This document shows positions 46,411-53,887 of a DNA stretch of 64,000 bases, one piece after another. Under the pieces are notes generated by a model. The model saw only the letters and a list, made by a program, of their open reading frames with translations, did no database searches and was not told the origin of the DNA. Origin of the DNA: Bacteroidota bacterium. GTDB lineage: Bacteria > Bacteroidota > Bacteroidia > UKL13-3. A program made the translations under genes and the position numbers. Within the stretch, counting starts at the first letter, position 1. Each line of letters starts with the position of its first letter. The stretch covers positions 1 through 64,000 of the forward strand of contig CANGVA010000004.1 of the NCBI GenBank assembly GCA_947457395.1, written 5' to 3'.

Positions 46411-48842
46411 GCTAAACCTCCTTTTCTAGCAAATAGTGTTGTACATATAGTGGTAAATACAATAACTGTAACAGAACTTAATGGCATTAGTATTGCTGCT
46501 ATTAGCGGAGATAATGTTCCTTGTACGGCAAAGCTTAAGCCAATGATGTTGTAGATTAATGAAATAATAAAACTCATATGTATTACCTTAAGTGTATTTT
46601 TACTGAACCGAATAAATAAGTGCAGTTTCTCAAATACTGATGCATCAAGAATTACATCAGATGCAGGGGAGAAGTGTGACGTATCTTCACTTACTGATAT
46701 GCCCACATCAGCTGCTTTTAATGCACCGGCATCATTTAAACCGTCACCTATCATCATTACATATTTCTTCTGTTGATGTAAATGTTCGATAAATCGCATC
46801 TTATCTTCCGGTGATTGTTTGAAGAACAACTGCTCTTCATCCCCGAAGTAATGAGCCAGACGTGTTTTCTCCTGATCATGATCACCTGATAGTAAATACA
46901 AATCAAATCGCAATTTCAATTTTTGAATAACTTGTTTTAAGCCGCTTCGGTATGAATGCTGCACCAAAAAATAACCTGGAACATACCGGTTAATAAGAAT
47001 AAATACTTTGGTGGATGAATCGCCTTTTTCCGTCATTAAATGGTTCTTTTCAGCAATTCCTTCCATCACATATTTCCAGGATCCCAGTTTGATGTGTTTA
47101 TGTTGGATGATTCCCTCCAAACCTTTTCCGTTAACTTCTTTAAATCCGGTTATTTTATGCTGCGACTGCCGGTAAATTTTACTGATTTTTTTACTGAGCG
47201 GATGCACTGAATGTGCAGCCAGTGAAGCAATACACTCTTTTTCTTCTTCAGTCAGTGTTTCGCCATGATAGCTTATACTAGCTGATGACGGTTGGGTAAT
47301 GGTGCCTGTTTTATCAAATACTAAAGTGTTTATGCGTGCAATATGCTCAACCGTTTCAGGAGATTTTACATAACACTTATGTTTACCTAAGATACGCATG
47401 GCTGTGCCTAGTGCAAACGGACTGGATAAGGCAAGGGCACACGGGCAAGCTATGATAAGCACAGCGGTAAATGCAGGCATGGCTAGCTCCGGCTTATTTG
47501 CAATCCACCAGGCTGCTGAACCGAACGCTGTTATTAAAAGGCCTATGGTAAAGTATTTACTCACCTTCTGCTGAAATGTTTGTATGCGGCTTTGATAATC
47601 TTTAGCAAAATATTCACTGTTCCAGAGTTGAGTAAGGTAACTCTGTGAAACCTTTTTACATACTTCCAGTTCAATGGTGCTGCCCATTTGCCTGCCACCT
47701 GCATAAACCATTTCACCATATACTTTTTCAACCGGATGCGATTCACCTGTTACAAAGCTAAAATCAATACTTGCGTTACCGTTCATAAGGATGGCATCTG
47801 CAGGTATTAACTCATTGTTGCGTATAATGATGCGATCTCCAATTTGCAGCTGTGTAACCGGTACGGTTGTTTCCATACCTTGCCTGATTGCACTTACTGC
47901 TACCGGAAAGTATGATTTATAATCCCTGTCAAACGATAACGTATCATAAGTTTTTTGCTGAAACCACTTACCAATTAGCAGAAAGAAAACCAAACCGGCA
48001 TGGGTGTCAAAATATCCAATTCCTGTTTCGGTAATTACCTCAAATGCGCTTCTTGCAAATAATACCAATATGCCAAGTGCTAGTGGTACATCAATGGTAA
48101 TGAATTTTCTTTTTAGTCCTTTCCATGCGGCTGTGAAATAATCTTTGGCACTAAATAGAAAGACCGGTAATGACAACACCATATTCAGGTAGCCAAACAA
48201 TTTTGAAAAGGATGCTTTGGTTATGCTGTCCAATCCAAAGTACTCAGGAAAACTGATGAGCATAATATTGCCAAAGCAAAATCCGGCTACACCAATTTGG
48301 TAGAGCAGCCTGCGGTTTTCTTCTTTTTTACCTGTAGTTTCTATATCATTTAGGTTAATGGCCGGTTCATACCCAATTGAGGCAAGCAAGGTTACCAGTT
48401 CTTTAATGCTGGTTTGTTGATGTTGAAATGTGATGGTGATGGTTTTCTTTAAAAAATTCACCTTGGATGAGCGAATGGCAGAATTGAGCTTATATAAATT
48501 TTCAAGGAGCCAAATGCATGAACTGCAATGCATGGATGGAATAAGGAAGGTGATGCCCGTTATTTCCTGATCTTTGTAGGATATTAGTTTTTGAGCTACC
48601 GCATCTTCACTCAGATAATTAAATTTATTATCCGCAATAGCAATTTTGCGGTTAAGTCCGGGTGTTTGGTTAATATCATAATAACCGCAGAGGTTGTTTT
48701 GAGAAAGTATTTCGTATACGTTTTTACAACCAGCGCAGCAAAAAGAATGGCTTTCAAAATTTATAACAGATTCGGTACAGGGATCTCCGCAGTGAAAGCA
48801 TTTGGTATTTGTTTCAATGATGGGTAATTCAATTTCTTTCAT
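46407..48842 (-). CDS. ccoI: Copper-transporting P-type ATPase CcoI/FixI
   Basis: CcoI moves copper across the inner membrane for the cbb3 oxidase. The 811-residue protein has an N-terminal Cys-rich zinc-ribbon-like part (Cys15/18 in CFHCG, CCAGC at 35-39), a heavy-metal-associated domain with SMHCSSC (about 105-111), eight membrane helices, the CPC ion site at residues 466-468 (IIACPCALAL) and the phosphorylated Asp510 in DKTGTIT. It is the first gene of the operon and overlaps ccoS by 4 nt. No FNR box could be recognised upstream. Confidence 0.94.
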   Translation of the reverse strand: MKEIELPIIETNTKCFHCGDPCTESVINFESHSFCCAGCKNVYEILSQNNLCGYYDINQTPGLNRKIAIADNKFNYLSEDAVAQKLISYKDQEITGITFLIPSMHCSSCIWLLENLYKLNSAIRSSKVNFLKKTITITFQHQQTSIKELVTLLASIGYEPAINLNDIETTGKKEENRRLLYQIGVAGFCFGNIMLISFPEYFGLDSITKASFSKLFGYLNMVLSLPVFLFSAKDYFTAAWKGLKRKFITIDVPLALGILVLFARSAFEVITETGIGYFDTHAGLVFFLLIGKWFQQKTYDTLSFDRDYKSYFPVAVSAIRQGMETTVPVTQLQIGDRIIIRNNELIPADAILMNGNASIDFSFVTGESHPVEKVYGEMVYAGGRQMGSTIELEVCKKVSQSYLTQLWNSEYFAKDYQSRIQTFQQKVSKYFTIGLLITAFGSAAWWIANKPELAMPAFTAVLIIACPCALALSSPFALGTAMRILGKHKCYVKSPETVEHIARINTLVFDKTGTITQPSSASISYHGETLTEEEKECIASLAAHSVHPLSKKISKIYRQSQHKITGFKEVNGKGLEGIIQHKHIKLGSWKYVMEGIAEKNHLMTEKGDSSTKVFILINRYVPGYFLVQHSYRSGLKQVIQKLKLRFDLYLLSGDHDQEKTRLAHYFGDEEQLFFKQSPEDKMRFIEHLHQQKKYVMMIGDGLNDAGALKAADVGISVSEDTSHFSPASDVILDASVFEKLHLFIRFSKNTLKVIHMSFIISLIYNIIGLSFAVQGTLSPLIAAILMPLSSVTVIVFTTICTTLFARKGGLA
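46417..46425 (-). promoter_or_regulatory. Strong Shine-Dalgarno sequence before ccoS
   Basis: The minus strand has AAAAGGAGG followed by a 6-nt spacer and the ccoS ATG. Such sequences are rare before genes in this window. It also encodes the last residues of CcoI (RKGGLA), so coding need may explain part of it. Confidence 0.45.
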
Positions 48843-49143
48843 TTATTAATAGATAAAAACTGATTGGTTAATAGTTGAAGTAAATACATATTTCAATGGC
48901 GTATTCTTTCTATTGGGGTTCAGGAACGTTAGATATGGAGAATTGTTGATGTATTAAATACCATTCAAAAATCAGTTACATGTGTGCTTATTCAAATGAT
49001 ATATCTCAAAGCGAATAATGATTCTCATCAGGATTTGAACGCCAATGTCTATTAAATCATACTTATCCACATACTGTAAAATTTCTGTGAATTGTTTTAA
49101 AAGAAAAGAATAGAACTTGCTATTGTAAAATAAATTACGAACC
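48843..49143. other. Intergenic region between ccoI and an outer-membrane protein gene
   Basis: This AT-rich stretch separates divergent genes and should hold the cbb3 operon promoter. No palindrome of the TTGAT-N4-ATCAA type is seen. Near 49092-49120 a TTG and, 16 nt further on, TAGAACTTG on the plus strand form a weak promoter-like pair for the next gene. Confidence 0.35.
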
Positions 49144-49188
49144 AAGAAAAAATTACTCTTTTCATTAGCAGCACTTGCCATTGGTACT

Positions 49189-49806
49189 TTGGCATATGCT
49201 CAAAAGCCTGCAGCAGGCGACAAAACTGCTGAAACACTTTTAAATCTGAACTTTGGTAACCCTGGTATTACTTATGGAACACCTGAGTTCAGACTTAGTT
49301 ACTTTATGAGTGAAAATGGGGCAGCGCGTCTCAGAATCTCTTTGGGTTCAACTTCCTCAACTGACAAGCCGAATGACTCGACAGAAGTTAAGACTTCATC
49401 AGGTTTTACAATTAGTATTGCTCCAGGTTATGAGATGCATCTTCCTGGAACTTCTAAATTATCTCCTTATGTTGGTGTGCAATTGCCTATCTCTTTTGGG
49501 ACAAGTAGTACTACTGAGACAACTCAAAAATTCCCTCAATCTACCTTGCCAACAACTACCACTAAAGTAACTTGCGGATCAACATTGTCAATCGGCTTAA
49601 GCCTTGCATTGGGTGCAGATTATTATATCGCTGAGTCGATTTATGTGGGTGCAGAAATGGGGCTTGGTATTTTTAATATGACATCAGAAGGAGAAAGTAC
49701 TACATCTGTAACAGGTGAGCCTGATGTTAAAGGTGGCACATCAAGTAGCTTCGACTTATTTGGTGTTTCTCCAACATCAGGTATTCGTTTAGGTATGAGA
49801 TTCTAG
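49189..49806 (+). CDS. Outer-membrane beta-barrel protein; normal start codon missing
   Basis: The mature protein is an outer-membrane barrel of about 200 residues with strands such as FRLSYFMSENGAARLRISLG, LSPYVGVQLPISFG and a C-terminal Phe (GIRLGMRF). A clear signal peptide lies upstream in frame from 49144 (KKKLLFSLAALAIGTLAYAQ), but no ATG, GTG or TTG precedes it before a TAA at 49126-49131. The first standard start is the TTG at 49189, which would remove most of the signal. Loss of an ATG just before 49144 (by mutation, deletion or assembly error) is the simplest reading. A strong terminator follows. Confidence 0.65.
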   Translation: MAYAQKPAAGDKTAETLLNLNFGNPGITYGTPEFRLSYFMSENGAARLRISLGSTSSTDKPNDSTEVKTSSGFTISIAPGYEMHLPGTSKLSPYVGVQLPISFGTSSTTETTQKFPQSTLPTTTTKVTCGSTLSIGLSLALGADYYIAESIYVGAEMGLGIFNMTSEGESTTSVTGEPDVKGGTSSSFDLFGVSPTSGIRLGMRF

Positions 49807-49815
49807 CATCTAAAC

Positions 49816-49867
49816 TTTAGTCAAATAAAAAAGCCCCGCAATTGCGGGGCTTTTTTATTTGACTAAA
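49816..49867 (+). terminator. Perfect 26-bp palindromic terminator
   Basis: Arms 49816-49841 and 49842-49867 are perfectly complementary. The core GCCCCGCAATTGCGGGGC is flanked by six A and six T, so it can terminate in both directions. The right arm also contains the TTTG (-33) of the next promoter. Confidence 0.92.
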
Positions 49868-49888
49868 TTCACAGAATTATTTACTTTG
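49858..49888 (+). promoter_or_regulatory. Promoter of the gene at 49909, overlapping the terminator
   Basis: TTTG at 49858-49861, a 19-nt spacer and TTACTTTG at 49881-49888 (one change from TAnnTTTG) form a promoter. Its -33 box lies in the right arm of the terminator. Transcription should start near 49893. Confidence 0.5.
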
Positions 49889-49908
49889 CCACTTTATTAA
49901 TCAACTGT

Positions 49909-50487
49909 ATGAAAACTACCAGAATCATCATATTTGCTCTATTGGGTTTGTTCGCTGTTCATGCACATGCACAATACTCAATAGGTTTTAACTTTGGGCC
50001 TGCATTTCCAATGTCCAGGTATAGTGGTGACATGAAATTAAGCATGGCTGCAGCCAATTTGAAAATTAATAAGCATGTAGATGATTACCTGCGTGTTAGT
50101 TTAGGAGCAGGTTACTATATGGTGCCATTTAAATCGCTCAATATAGATGGTGTTCAAAAAGAGGTTTCAAATGTTAATTTAACTGTTATTCCTGTTACCT
50201 TAGGCGGTCAGTTCTTCTTTGGCGGCATTAAATGGAAGCCGTACATTTCTCTTGATCTCGGTTACGTTTTAACCATACAAGATAAGTCTGCTTTTACAAA
50301 AGCAGCCAACCGTAACAATTTTATCATAGCGCCTGCTTTAGGTATTAATTATATGCTCAGTGATGATTTTGCCCTTAATCTTGGCGTAAAAAACAATGTA
50401 ATTATTTATCAGTTTAGAGATATTGAAGATTCAAACGAAGCCTTCCAACTCCTTGCGCTTGAGTTGGGTATCAATTATAAATTTTAA
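49909..50487 (+). CDS. Outer-membrane beta-barrel protein
   Basis: The 192-residue protein has a signal peptide (about 1-21, ending HAHAQ) and the small OmpA/OmpX-like barrel pattern: SIGFNFGPAFPMS, VSLGAGYYMVPF, KPYISLDLGYVLTI and the C-terminal LALELGINYKF. No function can be assigned. It is monocistronic; its terminator hairpin lies within the end of the converging crp-like gene. Confidence 0.72.
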   Translation: MKTTRIIIFALLGLFAVHAHAQYSIGFNFGPAFPMSRYSGDMKLSMAAANLKINKHVDDYLRVSLGAGYYMVPFKSLNIDGVQKEVSNVNLTVIPVTLGGQFFFGGIKWKPYISLDLGYVLTIQDKSAFTKAANRNNFIIAPALGINYMLSDDFALNLGVKNNVIIYQFRDIEDSNEAFQLLALELGINYKF

Positions 50488-50505
50488 TTAATAGCAAAAT
50501 TGGCA

Positions 50506-51216
50506 TCAAACAGATGCACGCGATATTTTGGAAAGCTTCTCCTTGTTGAGAAGCTTTATTTTTTTACCTTCAAACTCAATAAGTTTATCCTGTTTAAATT
50601 CAGATAGCAGCCTGATAACTGTTTCTGTTGCGGTGCCAACAATATTGGCAATATCCTCTCTTGGCAGGGTAATATGGATAATATCTTCATTGTCGGTTCC
50701 ATTCATATTAAATGTAGCATGCAGGAAAAGTAATGTCTCTGCTAAACGTTCCCTTACACTTTTTTGTGCCAGACTTTGCACCCTTTCCTCAACAATACCT
50801 AGGTCGTGGCAAATAGCCTTCAGCAATTCTTTGCCAATAGCAGGAACGGTATCAATCAATTCAATAAATACTTTTTTAGGTATAAAGCAGGCAACTGTGT
50901 CTTCTACACAAATGGCGGTAGCAATAAGTGGTTCATCAGCTATTAATGCGCGGAAACCAAGGAGGTCTCCTGTCTGAGAAAATCTGAGGATTTGCTCCTT
51001 GCCATCATTATTTGTTCTAACAAGTTTAATTACGCCACTGCTCACACAATAAATTCCCAGTGGCAGGTTGCCTTCATAAAATATATGTTGACCTTTTTTG
51101 TATTGGCTGCATGTTTTGGCCGCATTAACCATTGCAATCTGTTCTGCGTTGCAATACTGCAGGAAACTTATTTTATGGCCATTACATATTTCGCAACCTA
51201 ATTCAATTTTTTGCAT
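50506..51216 (-). CDS. Crp/Fnr-family regulator with cysteine-rich N-terminus
   Basis: The 236-residue protein has an N-terminal extension with Cys8, Cys11 and Cys22, a cyclic-nucleotide-binding fold (about 35-150, with KKGQHIFYEGNLPLGIYCV), a dimer helix, and a C-terminal HTH (about 165-230) with LPREDIANIVGTATETVIRL. The recognition helix TATETVIR has the ExxxR form (E..R) of Fnr-like proteins. The Cys pattern suggests a [4Fe-4S] oxygen sensor or a redox sensor, though spacing differs from E. coli FNR. Its closeness to the cbb3 operon supports a role in low-oxygen control; no binding site was recognised. Confidence 0.85.
   Translation of the reverse strand: MQKIELGCEICNGHKISFLQYCNAEQIAMVNAAKTCSQYKKGQHIFYEGNLPLGIYCVSSGVIKLVRTNNDGKEQILRFSQTGDLLGFRALIADEPLIATAICVEDTVACFIPKKVFIELIDTVPAIGKELLKAICHDLGIVEERVQSLAQKSVRERLAETLLFLHATFNMNGTDNEDIIHITLPREDIANIVGTATETVIRLLSEFKQDKLIEFEGKKIKLLNKEKLSKISRASV
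50532..50565 (+). terminator. Terminator located inside the converging gene
   Basis: AAAGCTTCTC and GAGAAGCTTT form a 10-bp stem with a 6-nt loop, followed by ATTTTTTT on the plus strand. It ends the outer-membrane protein transcript but lies within the 3' coding end of the Crp/Fnr gene. Confidence 0.75.
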
Positions 51217-51264
51217 ATTAATTAAAATACAATGTCCGAATATAAGGTTAAGATGGTAATATTC

Positions 51265-52719
51265 TTATTCCGTATAGTTTCGTAACCAGTAATTAAAGGT
51301 TTTTTTCTGTTTTTCAGAGGGATTGGGACGAATTATCAAGCCTATTTCTCCCTTATTTTCTAACAATTTACAACCCATTTTATCTAAATACTGAGTTAAC
51401 CATATCTCAATTTTACCAATACCATGTATAACTTCATTAAAATATGCATCAAATGAAATTCCTGCAAATTGCTCCAGTAGTTGTTTGTAATAAGCTTCAT
51501 CATAACCCTTGCCCTCTTTAAAGTTATTATACAAGGCTTTCAACACATCATCAAGAGAATATTTGCCTTCACTATGGTTAATAATCATTAAATCAGCAAT
51601 GAGTGCAGCGAGCATGCCCTCTATATAAATGGATACCTTTCTGCCGGCAATTCCGGGAACATATCCATCCAGCCAGGTATCAAAGGAAGATGCCGCCACA
51701 GAATAATTAAACCTACCTGGGTTATTTAGATGCCTTTTCAGGTCACTGTTAAAACTGCTGCAGTATTGTTCCCAACTCCATGCACCGCAGCGCAGCAAAA
51801 TTTGATCACCATAGTAAGTTGTTACGCCTTCATACACATATCCCAGCGTGCTGTAATTTTCCTTGGTAAAATCGTAGGGCAACATTTCTGTTGGCCTGAT
51901 GCGTTTGATATTCCACAGATGAAAAAGTTCATGAGAGCTGATGGCAAGTAAACTGTCATAAAATTCATCCCTTATTTCCTGCTCACTTTTACCCATCACA
52001 ATTACCGTTGAACCTGCATGTTCCACACCATGCCTAAAAGTATATGGATGAATGATATAGAGGAAATGATAATCCTTGCAGGGCAATTCGCCAAATAGGT
52101 GTATCTGAGCTTGCGCGTAAGCAATGGTATCAGCCTCTAGCTTGTCAATTGGCAAATCATGTTTTCCCTGAAACCAGAAATGTATGCGGGTTTCTGCTAC
52201 CATAAATACATGGTGCTGTATATGAGCAGAGGCAATAAACGGGCTGTCGGTCAGTTCATCAAAATTGGCTGCATGTAAAGTTGTTTGTATTAACGGCAAT
52301 TGGCATGCAATCTTATAATCTGCAGGCAATAGTAGTTCTATTGTATAAGCTTCATCCATCCTGCCATGTGCATACATCATGCAATTTACCGGGTTGATAT
52401 ATATTTGTTCTGCATCGGCATAGCATGCCCCTGCATCATACTGGTTAGCGTAGTATTCATATTGTACATACAATTCATGGCATCCTGCGCAGTTCACCTC
52501 CCAGCAATCTTTGGTTATTTTTTTAAATGGTACAGGTATGCCCTGTTCATTGGTAATGTGCAGGCAACGAATATTTTTAGCATAGTTTGCCAGTTCATAT
52601 CTGCCCGGCCTCCATGCCGGTAATTGCAGGCATATAGTTGGCTGATGCAGGTTGGGTATTCGCCATTTTAATTGAATAAAATGCTCGGCAGCATTGCTGA
52701 TTGATACTTGATAGTGCAT
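51265..52719 (-). CDS. M61-family aminopeptidase-like protein
   Basis: The 484-residue protein has an N-terminal beta domain (LPAWRPGRYELANYAKNI is the M61 signature) and a catalytic domain with the zinc motif HELFH at residues 263-267 and the downstream Glu in YEGVTTYYGD. M61 glycyl aminopeptidases often end with a PDZ domain and reach 580-620 residues; here only a short and weak C-terminal domain remains (about 400-484). No signal peptide is visible. It is divergent from a small membrane protein gene with only 12 nt between the starts. Confidence 0.83.
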   Translation of the reverse strand: MHYQVSISNAAEHFIQLKWRIPNLHQPTICLQLPAWRPGRYELANYAKNIRCLHITNEQGIPVPFKKITKDCWEVNCAGCHELYVQYEYYANQYDAGACYADAEQIYINPVNCMMYAHGRMDEAYTIELLLPADYKIACQLPLIQTTLHAANFDELTDSPFIASAHIQHHVFMVAETRIHFWFQGKHDLPIDKLEADTIAYAQAQIHLFGELPCKDYHFLYIIHPYTFRHGVEHAGSTVIVMGKSEQEIRDEFYDSLLAISSHELFHLWNIKRIRPTEMLPYDFTKENYSTLGYVYEGVTTYYGDQILLRCGAWSWEQYCSSFNSDLKRHLNNPGRFNYSVAASSFDTWLDGYVPGIAGRKVSIYIEGMLAALIADLMIINHSEGKYSLDDVLKALYNNFKEGKGYDEAYYKQLLEQFAGISFDAYFNEVIHGIGKIEIWLTQYLDKMGCKLLENKGEIGLIIRPNPSEKQKKTFNYWLRNYTE

Positions 52720-52731
52720 ATTTGCGATATT

Positions 52732-53004
52732 ATGGAAAACGTTTTCGAATTTATAAATATACTTTATGTTGCCACCATTTTGGTAATTTTGGTGTTGCTC
52801 ATTTTTGCAATCATCTCTTTTATAAAGCCTCAGGATGTATTGTTTCAGGTGTGGTATATCATAGCAGCAACTTTTTGCTGCGGTTTTTTAAGCAGCGTTA
52901 TTCTTATTAACTACTCATCTAAAAGTGCTATTATTTGGCCTATACTCATCATGACGCATGTGTTGGGTAAAGCGTTAGAGTTAAGAAAACAGCTGCGCAG
53001 GTAG
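52732..53004 (+). CDS. Small three-helix membrane protein, function unknown
   Basis: The 90-residue protein starts MENVFEFINILYVATILVIL and has three predicted membrane helices with a basic C-terminus (LELRKQLRR). No family is recognised. The ATG at 52732 is preferred over a start at 52708 that lies inside the M61 gene. A box CATATTTG (52717-52724) with TTG at 52694-52696 fits a promoter within the M61 coding sequence, again with a very short leader. The stop at 53004 directly abuts the stop of the converging gene. Confidence 0.6.
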   Translation: MENVFEFINILYVATILVILVLLIFAIISFIKPQDVLFQVWYIIAATFCCGFLSSVILINYSSKSAIIWPILIMTHVLGKALELRKQLRR

Positions 53005-53769
53005 TTACATTTCCTGCATTACCCCTAAACCAAATAATGCAAAATCATATTTAACCGGATCTGCGGCATCGAGTAATTTAAGGTTTTCTGTTAACTCAAT
53101 TGCTGCCTGCCAGTCGCTTTGTTTTCTTTGCAATAAACCCAACTGCATGGCAACACGCTGCACATGCACATCAAGCGGGCAAACCAGCTGAGCAGGGGAG
53201 ATGTTTTTCCATAAGCCAAAATCTACACCATTGCGGTCTTTTCTTACCATCCACCGCAAAAACATATTCAAACGTTTGCAAGCAGAGTGTTGTGCAGGTG
53301 AGGCTATATGTTTAACAGTACGGTGTGGTACATGTGGTAGAGAAAAAAAGAGTGTTCTGAAATGATTTAATCCTCCTTCAACCGTTTTGTTTTTCTTGTG
53401 CATGCCTCGGCTAAATGCCAATTCAAGGCTTTTGTTGCGGCTATACCAATGCTGCAAAAATTGTATAAAATAAAGCAGATCGGTATCATTAAATGTTCGG
53501 TGTTTAAATCCAACCATTTTTTTTAAATCGGAAGCTTGGTGGTTGATGATAAAATCATGCGGGGCGCCATCCATGCGTTCAATCAGATCTTTACATTTAT
53601 TAATAATGGTTATGCGCTGCCCCCATGCAAATACGGCTGCAAAAAAGCCCATTATTTCTATATCGGCAGGTTGGGTAAATAGGTGTGGTATAGCAATGGG
53701 GTCATTGGCAATAAACTCCGGACAATTGTATTGCCTGAACTTTTGGTTAAGTATTTTTTGAATATTCAC
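53005..53769 (-). CDS. TIGR02757-family protein (DUF2400)
   Basis: The product of 254 residues matches the TIGR02757 family, with FIANDPIAIPHLF, IEIMGFFAAVFAWGQR, HRTFNDTDLLYFI, LRWMVRKDRNGVDFGLW and LVCPLDVHVQRVAMQLG. The layout recalls the helix-hairpin-helix DNA glycosylase fold, and a nucleic acid role has been suggested; it is not proven. A GTG at 53769 is preferred as start; a TTG at 53778 would add three residues. It overlaps no neighbour but its stop touches the stop of the small membrane protein. Confidence 0.85.
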   Translation of the reverse strand: MNIQKILNQKFRQYNCPEFIANDPIAIPHLFTQPADIEIMGFFAAVFAWGQRITIINKCKDLIERMDGAPHDFIINHQASDLKKMVGFKHRTFNDTDLLYFIQFLQHWYSRNKSLELAFSRGMHKKNKTVEGGLNHFRTLFFSLPHVPHRTVKHIASPAQHSACKRLNMFLRWMVRKDRNGVDFGLWKNISPAQLVCPLDVHVQRVAMQLGLLQRKQSDWQAAIELTENLKLLDAADPVKYDFALFGLGVMQEM

Positions 53770-53887
53770 GTGTATCAACCTGCAAGTTGCCTTGCTATTT
53801 AAATTGATTATTTGCCGCTAATATAAATAGCGGTTGCATATATTCCTGTAAGTATTTAGTTTGCCACTTAATTAATATTAATAATCT

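Noticed and set aside
46138-49143. FNR boxes before ccoI or ccoNO
   Set aside because: No sequence close to TTGAT-N4-ATCAA was found in either gap, so no operator is claimed.
48972-49181. 69-codon minus-strand frame before the outer-membrane gene
   Set aside because: It begins antisense to the signal peptide of the next gene and its sequence is low in family signs.
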